DNA of 64,000 nucleotides from Coniochaeta sp. PMI_546 (Eukaryota > Ascomycota > Sordariomycetes > Coniochaetales > Coniochaetaceae): positions 2,985,277 to 3,049,276 of the forward strand of contig MU271143.1 of assembly GCA_021432605.1 (NCBI GenBank). The letters run 5' to 3'. Positions within the stretch are counted from its first letter, which is position 1; every line of letters starts with the position of its first letter. The notes below the pieces were generated by a model, which worked only from the letters and a program-made list of their open reading frames with translations, searched no databases and was not told where the DNA came from. The position numbers and the translations under genes were made by a program. Below, piece by piece: positions 45,975 to 58,601 of this stretch.

Positions 45975-48344
45975 TAGGACTCGACTTGACGTTGGCGGCG
46001 TGAAATAAAATACATGTAATATTGAGTTGGCAAGCCGCGTTGACTATTTCAAGCTGGCTGTCCATTCCGCAAGATGTCTGAGGCAAGGCCAAGACGAAGA
46101 TGGAGGCGACCGACGATATCGATGCAGTACTTGAGCTTTATTGACCCTTACTCGAGGTCCACTTTGTAAACTTGTGTCGTCATCATCGAATGAAGTTTGA
46201 AACGATAATATAGAAACGAGTAGACTGAGTCTTGATGCATGAAAATCAAATAGTTCTCACTGGAACAATTTCACTGTCACGGTACATTTCTCACTACGTC
46301 ACTCCTTAGTGACTAAGGTAATGTCGAATGCCGTGGTGGAACTATCCCTAGGATTTGTGACTGTCAAAACCCGCCCAGCCAATCGTTCACCTCTGACAGC
46401 TCAGACGATGCCTCACCATCTTGCTTATGGCATGGTTCTACAGAGGACATACATTCAGCTGTCTTGTCACTAATGGACACCAAAGCGTGCTTTAGGCACC
46501 GGTCACATACCACGATGACAGCAGAACTTGTGTAGGCATACTATATTATAATGACCAGTATCTTTTGAATGGTGTTGCAAGGTAGGTTGGTGGATCGGCC
46601 ATCACTTGTACGCTTATCCTTTCTTCCCCTGGAAGTGAGTCCAGGTATCTCCCCTATATAGTTCTATTCTAGATACACGAGGCTCGCAAGTCGTACCGTG
46701 AGCCTTCCCAGAGTGATGTAATACTGGTTTCAGGTCCCACCTAGAATACTACGTCTTGGGACTCCTATCTCGAGTATATGCCGCGGCTCGGTCACAGCGT
46801 TGATCCCTCGTGCTGGATTGCTACATGACATGTTAGTCATTCTATGCTCACGTTGTTCACGCCATTCACTGCCCTATCGACTGAAACATATCTGAGTAGA
46901 CGAACTCCTAAACCACGAGTACGATCCAATCCTTGTCTGTATTATCTGCATCGGGGTAGGGTGGGCCCAGGGTAGTGGCCATAGGGTTCAACACACGTAA
47001 CTTACCCTGAACATATGTTCCAATCATGTGTAGGCTAGATGTTTTGTCCCACGACCCTCGGATGTACCTTCCACACCGAGAGGCCCCCGTCAAGACATCC
47101 ATATTTTCCTGGCATATAGGAAACTCGTAGTCCGGCCTTGGTACATCAGCCAGCAACATGCCAGGCAGCAGGCACTTAAATGTAGGTTACTCAAAATGTA
47201 GATAGCCCGAAAATGCGTAGTGTGATCTAATTGTCCGATGGTGTCGCAAGCTGGGTTTATATCATTTGTCCGCACTGTTGCTTGTAGCCACAGGATAAGT
47301 AGCGCTTGTGCAAGCGACTGCGGTATACCAAGGGTACATCATTATATCGAATAGTATACGAGATCTATTTAGGCAGCCTATCGGCCGCAAAGGCCTATCT
47401 CTCGGTGACAACCACGCCTATAGAGCACACATGCTTAGTGATCTGTGCACGAAAGACTATGTAGAACAAGTCTAGTATAAAGCTTGACGCTTCCAGTGAT
47501 GTTCTTATCCTGATAAAATCCGAGTTTTCGTCATATTGTCTAGCAGAATGTGCGTCTATGTCCGCTGCCTCACCCTTGGATGTAGCTTTGTATCCTGTGT
47601 AGAGGCCCTAACGGGTAGTACTCTCTCTACTTAGAATTGGAAACTCCAATGCCAACGATGCTCGCCTCGCCTAGTACAGTGCGATCACGAGCTGACATCT
47701 GCGTTCCCTATAGGCGCAAAGAGTGCTCAGGATGTAGTCAATACTTTATTGTACCGGAGCTGGGTTTCCAGTTCTTGTAAACAGTCATTCGACAAGACTG
47801 CTTGTAGACTGTGAATAGCTGGTGATCTCAGAAAGGGTCAGCCTTCCCTGGGACACCAACAACAGCCTAAGCAGAGGCAATGATGTGGTTAGCAATGATA
47901 TTGTAAGCCTCACCCCCGGGGTGTGGTGGTCCGAGCGATTTGACATCAGGATGCATGGCCAAGTATAGCAATAATCGAGGAGTCCATCACGTAACTATTT
48001 CCCGGTCCGCAGTCTGAATGTGACACCGGCAGCACGGTTCAGCAGGCTGGTGGCATTGGCGACACCAATGGGTGTGGCCGGCATTCTGGAGACTTTCAGG
48101 GACGGTGGTATTGACGAATTAACAGAACTTACGGGTAATACCAAACGTTAGAGTGAGGCACTATTAGCAGCAAGCCCTTTTTCGCCCGAACAAAACCAGC
48201 GAGGTTATCAGTGGACTTGACAACAAAGAAGGCCGCAGTGGATGCGGTGGATGCGGGAAATACTGGGAAGCCTGAAGACGCGTATCCTATCTCGTAATGG
48301 CACCCATGATCGTGCAGTGCTACTGCCACGAACTCTGCCGACTG
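45975..48344. other. gene-poor spacer, 2.4 kb
   Basis: Between the YVC1 stop and the stop of the minus-strand JEN1 gene. No gene, RNA or repeat recognised; the open frames are short and unrelated. It is long for a convergent spacer, so a decayed gene is possible but not shown. Confidence 0.45.
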
Positions 48345-50437
48345 CTAGAGGTGCTGCGTCGTGGCCTTCTCCCTTTCCCTTGCCGCTTCCCGCTCCCTTC
48401 TCACCTCAGCCGCGTCTTCCAGGTCCTCATCGCTGAGACCCATACCCATGCGCTCGCGGCGGTGAATAGCCTCGGCAATCGCGTCTTCTCCGGCCACTTC
48501 GCGTACATCGGCGTCATGTGCAACGTCGAATTTACGCCGAAGGTGCTCAGGCCCAATAAAAGTTAGGACAATGACGTAGGCAAAGACACATCCCATGAAG
48601 ATACAGATGACATTGCCATACTTGTACCGGGCCGTGGTCCCCTTCGGGGGCAGAGGAAAGCGCTCGCCTATGGTACTCTCGATTGTAGACGATGCTGAAG
48701 ACACCAGGTTCCCGAGCTGATACGACGTGCCAACGACAAATGTCCTGAATGCACCAGGCGATAGCTCCATCAGATGGATGGGGATGACACCCCATGCACC
48801 CTGAACACAGAATTGCTCGAAGAATGCGGCAGCTATGACGGCCTCTGACGTGACGAAGGTATAAGGGTACAGCAGAGCGCCACCAATGATGGACATGACG
48901 ATAATGCTGAAGCGCCGACCAAAGACCTGGGAGTAGAAGCCCACGACTGTGCCACCCAGCATTGCCCCGAGATTAGCCACGACCTGGGTAACGGTAACTT
49001 GGTTGGCGGTGAAGTTGAATTGGTTCGTTAACATGGTCGGATACAAATCCTGCGAGCCGTGCGACATGAAGTTGAACCCTGCCATCAGCAAGACGAGGTA
49101 GGTCAAGAGAAGCCAATGGCGGCGCAAGGCTACCTTGCCCTCGAGCAAGAATGTCTTGGATACGCTTTGGCCGCCGGTCTGCGCGGTGCGCCGAACGCTT
49201 TCGTGCTGCTGGTACATCTGGGTCTCCGGCAGCATGAGACGCCAGAGGATGATGAGAACTGGCGGACAAGCGCCAAACCAAAAAAGGGGCCGCCAACCGT
49301 GCGATGTCGTGTTCACCAGGCCCCTCGCGAAGGCGGTCGCCAGAAGATAGCCAAAGGCGTAACCTTGCTGGAGAATACCACTCATCAGCCCACGGGTTTC
49401 CTCAGGCAGATCCTCCAATGCTGTTGCCGCAGCATTGCCGTATAAGCCACCCATCTATAAGCAAGGATTAGTCGAGGGTCAGAGTGAGAGCAAAGTTTCC
49501 GGTGTGGGTCTGATTTTACTCACAGCGATACCAAACAGGGCCCGGCAAGCTAGGAATTGGCTATATGTGTTGCAGAATCCAGTGCCCTACAATTGAAGAC
49601 ATGGTCAGTTCATTTTTGCCATTTAAAGGTACGTTACTTTGATTCAATTGTCTTCTCATCCAGGCCAATAGCCGGCCGACGTCGACCGTCTATCCTATCT
49701 CAGACTGTGCGCCGAGCTCCCTTCGGCAGTTGTGACTTGGCGTTCTCGCCAAGCGATGATGGCACATCTTAGCTCCGCATAGCCTGAGGGGTCGAAGAGA
49801 ATGACGACAGTGGCACCCCGAAAACGTGGATGGACCTTGCGGATCCACAACTACTGGAGAGGCCGCTGAGGGACGAATAGATAACTCAAGAAATGGGCAA
49901 GAGAGTATTCATAGGTATTGCTTACAAGTTCCAGGATGATAAACAAGATGTTGTTGACGACGAAGGGCCATTTGCGGCCATAGCGATCAGCAGCAATGCC
50001 AAAGATGATGGAGCCAACTGAACGAAACATGAGCACAAGAGTAATGCCCCATGTGATGTCGGTGTTGCTACGGCCAAAAGTTTTAGCAAGGTCGCTGACG
50101 GTGAGCGAGACGGTGAAGAAATCGAAGGCATCCCATGTCTATCGTTATGTTCCTCATGTTAGCGCAACTAGGAAGAACAATGGCTAGCAATGGTATTAGC
50201 TTGCAGGCACCATACCCAGGCAATGAAGGCAACGCCGAAAAAAGACCATTGGCGGACAGAGATCATGCGAAGAAGGGTGATGGGATTTGGTACAGACGTC
50301 ATAGGCGGCTTGAGACTGCTGAAGCGACTTGTTATGTACTTGGCTGGCGACATGCCATGATGAGGAGGATGGTCCTGCTCGATAAAATGACCGCCATGGT
50401 TGCCGTCATGAGCGGCGTCGACGCTTGGTTTCTCCAT
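48345..50437 (-). CDS. JEN1: JEN1-type monocarboxylate permease (MFS)
   Basis: Plasma-membrane proton symporter for lactate, pyruvate or related acids. Exons 50437-50216, 50138-49926, 49586-49524 and 49454-48345 give 535 residues. All exon boundaries fall between codons. The MFS signature follows TM2: GSIIFGIAADRYGRKWPF. Splicing rebuilds ILEL|GTGFCNTYSQFLACRALFGIA|MGGLYGNAA. The JEN1-specific motif NFMSHGSQDLYPTM is at about 294-307. The C-terminal tail is long, charged and rich in Arg and Glu. Intron 2 is 339 bp, unusually long here. JEN-family genes are typically repressed by glucose; no clear regulatory site was identified in this promoter. Confidence 0.93.
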
Positions 50438-52103
50438 GTCGATGTCCAAGTACGCAAGGGGCTCGATCCTCTCAATAGAGAGGGCGCTGAAGCTGTCCTC
50501 GAAATCCGCAGACAGTGTGATCCAAGGCAAAAGAGAGCTCTGTGCAGAGCAATTGCTTTCCGTGTGGACAAGGAACACAAAAGCGGCTCGGGTATTTTTC
50601 TTGGTAGAAGAGGATTCCGGGGGGAGGGACTGGGGAGTCTCTCGATAAATACCTCCACAAGTTCCTCCTTTTGTTCGGATCCAGCAGTTTTGGAGCAAGT
50701 GATAAGCTGCAGATCTCTGTTGATTGCGGGGTCGAAAATTGCCGCGGGAGTAAAAAGGCAGGCAGGATCAGGATCTATGGGATGGGAGAAAGGTCGGGTT
50801 CTAACGTCGCATTGGTGTGACACGTCGTCGGCGACGGGGAATAGCGGACGGGGGAACGGACGTGTCGTGAGCAGGGAAGGCAACAAGCCCCGGCGTGGTA
50901 TTCGGAGGCGCCGTGCAGCAACACTGGCACTCCCGCGAAGACATACACTAGTGTACATGCCTGGCAATCTTTCAATCATTCGCCCTAAGCTGCGCTCTTG
51001 GACCACCGTGCCACGCGCTTCGTTTCGGCTATCAGGGCCTACCCATAAGTAGAGCTAGGCAGTAAACCGCCCGTGGGCATAATGGTCAACCTGACCGCTA
51101 CACCACAGGAGCAGGGTGTCTGCTTTGACATCATTCTTGAGGTGGTAGCACGAGGTAGACATACGAACAGAGTGCTTTGGTAGGTGGGTTTCTTCTTGTA
51201 TACTCAGGAATGTCGCCTGATCATAGACTCGCCTGATCAGAGTTGCAGTCAAGCCAAGCTCTTTCCTAGCTTCCCCTCACCTCCTCAATACGCAGCCAAT
51301 AATCTTAAGCTTTTCTCCACAATAGCTTATTTTGCACTAGCCCCCTGACCCTGGGGACAGGCACAGCCAGTACCTTGCTTCCTTGCATTGCTAAGTTGAG
51401 GTGGACTGACTGGCTTCCAGGTCTTCGGGGTAAAGATGTCGCCGTTCTGCACGCTGATCCACGATAGAAATCTTATTAGACTGGAACATAAGCTCCCTTG
51501 AGATTGTCACAGATCGGGTACATTCTACGCCATCTGGAAGGGTAGATAAAGTGCGAGACCCAAATCCTGGTGCTGCCACACTTCATAGTCCAGATGAGCC
51601 CCATACAGGCAATAGACATCAGTTATCTTCTCTTAGTGGGAAGCCATGATTGACTGCTCCCTTACCTCATTAGAAAACGATGCTACAACTCGAAAGCCCT
51701 CTTTTTTTTTTCTTTGCTGATACATGCTATCTTACACATAGCTTCCATCGACTAAAACCTCGGACTCAATAGCCTTCATTATGCCCGTGCCAGCGATATC
51801 GCCGATGCAGTATCTTCCATGGTACTCCCTCCAGAACGAACTTTTCACCCTATCACCAGGCGACCGAACGGAAATATCGCATCGATTCGGGCTGCAAAAT
51901 CTAGGAAGATGCGCAGCTAGTGTTCCCGAACAAGGAGCATAACACATAGAAATGACGCCGAGAAATACAACCGCCATAAAGCATATCATGACATTAACTG
52001 AGTACAGCGTAGAAACGTGCCTAACAGGACGCCATGTGAATACGGGACGACCCACTTGGCCGATAAGGAAAAGGAAAAGGGTCATATCGTACACGCACTC
52101 GGC
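50438..52103. other. intergenic, JEN1 promoter
   Basis: 1.7 kb upstream of JEN1 and downstream of the zinc-cluster regulator. Long open frames occur on both strands at 50135-51052 (plus) and 50332-51006 (minus), but they overlap JEN1 and each other and lack protein-like patterns. A tRNA 5'-half-like segment (minus, about 51070-51112) lacks a T-arm. Nothing else seen. Confidence 0.5.
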
Positions 52104-54914
52104 CTAGTTCGGGGCGCTGCTCCCCTTGGTTAGCAAGTACGGCATGATGAGCCCGGGGAGCATAACTCACACGCCACCCCCCATGAACGCTGCGAGATCA
52201 TCTAGTTCCAAAAGTTGGCGCTCAAAAGCTGCGCAAAGCTCCAGTGAGGTCATGTCGAAATCCGAACCGATGTTATTGTTGGTGGGTATTGGTCCACCGC
52301 CGGCCGAGTTTGAAGAAGCTGGGTCGGGCGAGTCCATCTTCATAGGAGGACCCGGGGGCGGGCTCCCAGTCGCCGGAGTCGAGGCGCCCGCGGAACCGCC
52401 ATTGATGGTCGTGATCCCGGGTCGCCTGGGCAATGGTGGCTCGCTCTCCGGCCTCTCAGATTGCGGCACAGGGCCCTGCGAGTCGCGAGGCTGAGAAGGG
52501 TCATACTCGACAGCGTCCATGCTGGTATCAGGCTGGCTACCAATGTCGTCCTTAACCGACGGCGACCGCTGATGATTGATCTTACTGCTGTCTTCCCGGA
52601 TCTCGCGGTCTCTAACTGAGTTATTGACATCGCCAAGGACCTTAGCCATCACCGCAAGATGCCTTTGCCAAGGAACCACGAGCGGCCAAGACTCGGCTCC
52701 ATCATGCATGAATCGAAGACTGTCTCGAACGATCGTTGAAGCTGACTCCGAAACGTTCGCCGGTGCGAGGCCCTTCAATGCTAGGTACGCAACGGTTGAC
52801 CCGGCTGTGAAGGCCGAGAACAGCATGAAGATGGGGAAGCAGAGAATAATGTCCTTATCGGCACCATGCTCGAGAGACAAAAGACTATGGATGATGCTAT
52901 GCGAGGCCGCAAAGATGCGGTCCACTGTCTGGAGATGTGTGTGCGACGAGACCTTCCAGGCCTCGAGCGTAAATGCCTCGGCTGATACCAGCTGCAGGAT
53001 ACGTCGTCGATTAACGAAGATTGTGCCACAGTTAAGCAGACAGTGAATCATTGCGTAAGTGTAGCCGCTTCCCATAGTGATGTGCAAGTTGATCTGGCCA
53101 GGCTTGTCAGCGAAGTGCACGGGTAAGGACAGTCGGATGGCTTCAATGTCATCCTCTAAGGCCAGACATTGATCCTCGGAAAAGCTGTCGAGAGAAGTTG
53201 TCGTCATCATCTCCACAACATTGCGCCACGCTTTGGTTGCCAACACTATGTGGCCATATTCGCCCACATCGCTGAGTGGCGCGGATGGATCCGTGGCCGC
53301 GGAAGGTGCCGAGCCATTCAGAGTACGGACGAACACAGGGCTGCCGAAATGATAGTTCATATCGGGACATGGCAGCGACACATCACGCACGTCGAGCGAC
53401 GATAGAGCAGGATGGCGTCCAGGGCTACTGGTGAGGAAGCAGTCCAGGATGTAAATGAGCCACAAGGTCCGCCGAAAGGACTCGTCCTGAAGAAATTGTT
53501 CCGGTTCGCTGGTCTGGTGATGAGTGTGGACAATGCGATACATCTGCGCCATGCGTGCGGCCTGCCCAAGATAGATGTAGGCACGAACAGCATTCCGACA
53601 ACCCCATTCGTGGATGACGAGCAAGCAGAGCGACTGGATATCCGCAAGGCTGGGTTGGTCTAGAGCCTGCATGATGGAGTTGATTGTCTTGGCCGCGAAA
53701 TGTTCTGCTGCAGCAGACCCGCCGCCATGACCTCCATACCGACGTATCATCTGTGGAGAATGGCTGCATCGCACTGATCAGCATCGAGAAGCATATAGAA
53801 CCATATAGGGAGTGGCCCAGGTCTCTGACCTACCGTGCGGCAGTAGTAAGCAAGGCGTTAATCATAGTAGGATCCAATGTAGCACTTCTGAGCTGCTGAA
53901 GGAAGGACGGCTTGTGGAAGGCAATACATGCCGGCAGAGTCTTCGAAATGACGCGCTCGCATTCTTGCATCAATTCGGGGGTCAGCCTGATTATGTTGGT
54001 TAGCTAGAGCAAAGCATTCTGCAGCACAGGACGGTAAGATGGAGCGAGATCTGTGTGCCATATTCTGAGGTGGAATGTATGTCAAGACGGAATATGAAGC
54101 TCAAAGAAGAAGGGGTCGGCACAGGTCTCTCATTGAGAACATGAAACGAATTTAGTTCATAAGGGTCATCCCTCCAATTGACGTAGTTAAGTGTTGGAGG
54201 TGCTGATGTGGATAAGATCTTGCCGGTGGCCGACATCATCGGCGCCAGCTGGGTCCGTTTTCAAGGTGGGGCATATACAGTCGGGAGAAGAGACGGCGGC
54301 GAAACTGTGCACGGAGCAAGTGAAAGCGCTTGGGAAATTGCCGGGCGCGGGAAAGAACTGGGGCGACGCAGCTCCGAGAACGCCACCAAGAGGCGCCCAA
54401 GGGACGCGCATGCCAGGGGGAAAGTCCAGCGTGAAAAACCGGAACGGCTGGGGAATTGCACACAGCGGCCGATCCGCCACTGGGGGACGATCGAGACAAC
54501 ATGAGAATAGACTGTATTCAAGTCCGCCATAACCGGCAGTTCAAGAAATCAAGGAGGGCTTTTGGGAAGGAAGAGGCGGAAATGAAACACACAGACGTAC
54601 TTTTCGCTGCTCGATGAGACGTGGCGAGACACAGATGAGGCTGAGGGACCCTGACGCTCACTGGACCCTCCGCCGCCATTGTGTCTCTCGCTGGGGAGAG
54701 ACTCGCGCGATCTTTGGGGAACGCGGACTGGCGTGACATGATGGCCACCGTGGCTCATGGACTCGGATGGTAGATAACACTCGTGCATTCCCTTTGCGCA
54801 GTTCTTGCACGGAGCTCTGCCGTTCTCGTAGACGCATTTGGTTTTGCCCTTGCGGCAGCGCACACATGCACCACCGGCGCGCAAAGCCGTCGACCGCACG
54901 ACTGAAGATGACAT
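52104..54914 (-). CDS. Zn2Cys6 fungal transcription factor
   Basis: DNA-binding regulator with a zinc binuclear cluster and a fungal-specific transcription factor domain. Exons 54914-54601, 53986-53834, 53763-52171 and 52116-52104 give 690 residues. The cluster has cysteines at 17, 20, 27, 36, 39 and 46 (CX2CX6CX8CX2CX6C). A Ser-rich linker follows. Joining exon 1 to exon 2 gives SSEK|LTPELMQECERVISK, the expected family order. The middle domain has RTLWLIYILDCFLTSSPGR at about 255-275, and the C-terminal third is Ser/Pro/Gly-rich. Intron 1 is 614 bp. The last junction (54 bp, GTGAGT donor, TGCTAAC branch) adds only VAPN; unspliced it stops at once, giving 687 residues. Target genes are unknown; flanking transporters are candidates. 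Confidence 0.9.
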
Positions 54915-57900
54915 ATTGGCGGTCCCTGTACGAGGAGAAGTTGGTGGATGCGAGACGAGCTGTGATGCCTGGCGAGTAGTGTTATGATTTTTGAATTGGG
55001 AAGAAATCAGAGAACTTCGGCAAGACCGCGCCGGAACCCGCGCCGGCCGGGAGGGGCGGGTCTAGAAGTCGATGCGCAAAAGAAATGAGGGAAAAATCAA
55101 TCCTGTAACGCGAAATCGAGCCGCGCCGAGGTCTCGACAGAGATTTGATTTCTTGGTACTGATGGTAGACTCGGGGCACGGTGTCAGGAGGAGGAGGAGG
55201 GAGGATTGTGGAAAAGTAAGAACGGAAGGCGGAGGGGGGAGGATGGGGTAAAAAGAAGACACGGGCGGAGCTTGAGATCCTCAGGCGCTCAGGAAGCGAA
55301 GGGGAAGAGGCGGCGGCAGGACCAGGAAGGGGTACGAGCCTGGAGCAAGATTCCACAAGGACGGACGGATCGGCTGATGCTGCCGGGCCTGCCAGCGAAA
55401 GGAAAGTCGGAAAGTGGAGACATAAGCTTGCTGAGGGTTGGTGGTTCTCCTGTTGGCTCGAGCTTCGACCACGGCCGTGGGCGGTAAATGGTTGCCAGCC
55501 CGCCCGTTCCTTCCTTAACCAGTTTCCCTCCGGCTAGAGTTCTACATAGTCCAACGATTGACTTTGGATCACTTGAATTGCAAGCCTATGAGGCTTGATT
55601 CAATATTAAGCAATGACTTGTTCGATCGTCTCGGCCTTTTTCTTTTTCTTTTCTTCTTTTTTCATTTCTGTTTTCGCCCTGATCGCGAGCGACCATAGAG
55701 ATGCAGCCATTGAAGGTCACTGGCGCCGGTTGCGCGCACGGTGGCCTAGGCTCCGGGAAGTGCTGATTGGAGTCTGAGGTCAAGAATCATCCCACCCCCG
55801 GCTACCAGAAAAGAGCTTGATGGACTACAAAACATGCCGAGGGGAGGGATAGAGACGGAGGAACAGAGCATTCTGTATCTATGAAGAGGGCTCAGCGGCA
55901 GTGCAAGCTGATGCCTGATGGTACCTGTGGCTGCTGCGGCCCATTTGGCGCTTTCTGACACGGACCGGGAATCCAATCTCACGGTCCACCACCTACCCAG
56001 AAGTACCTCCGGCCCTCCGTGCTCCTAAACAATGGTCCCACACCTCTGAATACTGTGTGTATCCTACAATTCTCGCAGTGCTGAGAATAAATGCCTGGAT
56101 TGTAGTTGTACCTCAGCATTCGCATCTATAGCAAGTACTTCCTTCTTAGGTCTTAAAGATATTTTTTCCTTACGTCAACCTATTACCGGCTATCTCACCC
56201 GGACCGAACATCTCTTCCTGAGGACGGCCGGCCTGTCCAGTTTCATCACTGGCCAATGTCGTGGGCCTTCAACCGCTACGGGGTAACAGGTACACAGCAC
56301 GCAAGAAGCGTGCATTAGGTAGCGTTTATCCGTCCACCTATTGCCAGACCTACCGAAACGCGATCATCGACGTAGAACTGCCGCCGCCGGCTGATCAGCT
56401 CTCGGAGCGGCTTCTCAGCACACATTCTCGCCTAGGTATGCTGTCACACTTGGATCGTCCTATTCGTAGCTTTGCCAAGTTCTCGTTCTCGCAGCCCAAG
56501 AGATCCGCAATTTCCGAGGCCCTGGAGTCCTTTTATCGAACCCTGTACACACCTCTTGTTTTTGGTCAGTCTCGGAAAAATTTAAAATAACAGGCGCGGC
56601 GACGTCTTGGTGAAGTACGGATACGGTGTCCAAAATCCATCATCCAATCGCCGTTCATTTCGGCCGGAAAGCTAGGTTGCCCCAGGGGTCCTGATGATGG
56701 GCTGGCCGGTCACCGATGTTCTTCTCGTGTTTTGGTCCAAAAGTTACGGCACGAAAGTGGATCCACGAGAAAGCTGATGCGGCTTCCTTCGAAACCATAA
56801 TTTTGTGATTTAGCTGCCGACATGTCCGTATCCCGGTCGCTCCATCTCCGTCTCCGGGCACTGCATGCTAAATGTGCGAAACACACGAGAGGACTCGGCT
56901 AAACACCATCGCCCAAATGCACATTGAGAGAGAGGCCAGCCCACACGCTGATTCGTTCACTTTATTGAGTTCCAGTAGCATGTATGCATAGTCTAGGCCT
57001 GTACACCCTGTGGTCGCGCACCGTGGGGTAAATATGGTCTGGAAGACAATGAAGGTTGTACACCCCTTGACGAAGACCCAAGGGTCTCGGAACAAAACAG
57101 TGATTGCGAATCTATTGGACTCCGCTGCTCGAGAACCAGATGCAGCAAGCTGACATGGAATTGTCGTTGTCCACCGCCAGCAAACCGTAGGTCGTGCACG
57201 CCTCGATTCTTCCTGGGCCGGTAAGAAAACACAACACCGGAGCTCAACTCGTACTTTCTGCACCAGCATCGGACTGTGCATCGCTGTATGTTCTGAACCC
57301 AGTTTAAACCTCGGCCGAATCAGATGTTGGTTATCTCTGATCATAATTGTGCATGAGATGCCTTTTGCCTTCAATCGCGACGGTACTTCGTGTATCTATT
57401 TTGTTTTTTCGTGGCTACATAGTATTACCCGCCACGGGAGGATAAGCCATCCTGTCGTGGCCGATCAGCTTCCATGCACGTTCCTGTTGGTGCCTCGGAC
57501 CTAGCCAGGGGAAGAAGCCGCGCGACCGACGGGACCGGCGTGCCTGACCACGTTGAATTATTGCTCCCTTCCCTCCCCAGCTCCCCTGCTGCTTATTGCC
57601 CACTGGGGAGCGCAAAAAGAATGTTGCAGATAAGGCTTTAAATCAGGGAAATCCAGGCACGCACGAAGGCGCTCGTCCCGCGGTTTGCTGGCATCATCGA
57701 ATTGCTTCAAATCCGGCCATCTCTTGTTTGTGGCGCACTGCCAACCTCCTTGCAGTGCCTCTGCGCGCCTTAATGAAGACGGAAGGTGGGGTGTTCGGTC
57801 TTGTGGGATAGGACAGTCGCCATATGGCGAAACAGAGGCAAACGTTGCCGTCCATACCTAGTTGGAGAATAATAAAACTCCAATAACAGTAGAAATAAAA

Positions 57901-57935
57901 GGTGTACCTTAGGCCTTGTTTTCCTCGATACATGA

Positions 57936-57953
57936 AGGTAAGGTACCTTACCT
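57936..57953. repeat. 18-bp perfect palindrome AGGTAAGGTACCTTACCT
   Basis: Perfect 18-bp inverted repeat centred on GGTACC, the longest member of the family seen at 16619, 18430 and 18732. Confidence 0.75.
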
Positions 57954-58228
57954 GCGAGGTCCGAAACGGAGCGTGGTCCCTCAGCCACCGAGTTGTTTCA
58001 CCTAATGTCGAGTTTCCGACATGTTCAGCCGCAATTTGCCAAACCCGCCCCCTCCATCTGGTGTGCCTCCTGTCCCAGCTCCATAACCGCTGAGAGCTGA
58101 ACAGCGAAGGACGATAATGCCATACACTGCGTGGACTTTCTAGACAATGGCGCTGGGTCAGAACATTCAAGTGTCTACCCAACAACGAATGCCCAATTAG
58201 GTATTCCGCAACGTGTCTCAGATACGGC

Positions 58229-58251
58229 CAGGTACCTGAATAAGGTACCTA
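58229..58251. repeat. GGTACC palindrome pair
   Basis: CAGGTACCTG at 58229-58238 is a perfect palindrome; a second GGTACC core (TAAGGTACCTA) lies at 58241-58251. The pair is about 350 bp downstream of the permease stop codon. Confidence 0.65.
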
Positions 58252-58601
58252 GGGACACGGATGGCGGCTACACGATTTGAAAATACGGGGCTCCAACCCG
58301 TCCCTCCAGGCCTGCTGCGCGTGTCCAATGTGAACTTGGAGCCGAGTGTGCGGAAATAGGTGAAGAAGTGGAAGAAGTCCTTTCCATCCAGATGTTTTTT
58401 CTCGTGGGGGTCATTTTCTATTTCTACCTTGCGCAACTGATCCTAAAAGACAGCCAAAAAGAAGGACACAAGCTTCTACGTCTACAGTACGAACTCGCTC
58501 GTCTCCTATATGCTTCCCCACGACCAAGCATGAGAGGTGCCCACCACAACTACGACAACTCTATATATCAACTGTGGCCGGCATCAATCTGATCCAACAA
58601 C

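Larger units (their letters stand above)
54915..58601. other. gene-poor spacer, 3.7 kb
   Basis: Upstream of the zinc-cluster regulator and downstream of the Dal5-family permease stop. No gene supported: the open frames at 56261-56590, 56868-57374 and 57694-58185 show no motif and no splice continuation. It holds the longest GGTACC palindrome at 57936-57953 and another at 58229-58238. The first kb likely holds the promoter and 5' UTR of the regulator. Confidence 0.5.

Noticed and set aside
50135-51052. 305-codon plus-strand open frame over the JEN1 5' end
   Set aside because: It runs antisense to JEN1 exon 1 and its promoter, is basic and low-complexity, and has no domain pattern. The minus-strand JEN1 exons explain the region.
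51070-51112. tRNA-like 5' half on the minus strand (GGTGTAGCGGT)
   Set aside because: Anticodon stem and T-arm cannot be formed and no B-box follows, so it is not a tRNA gene.
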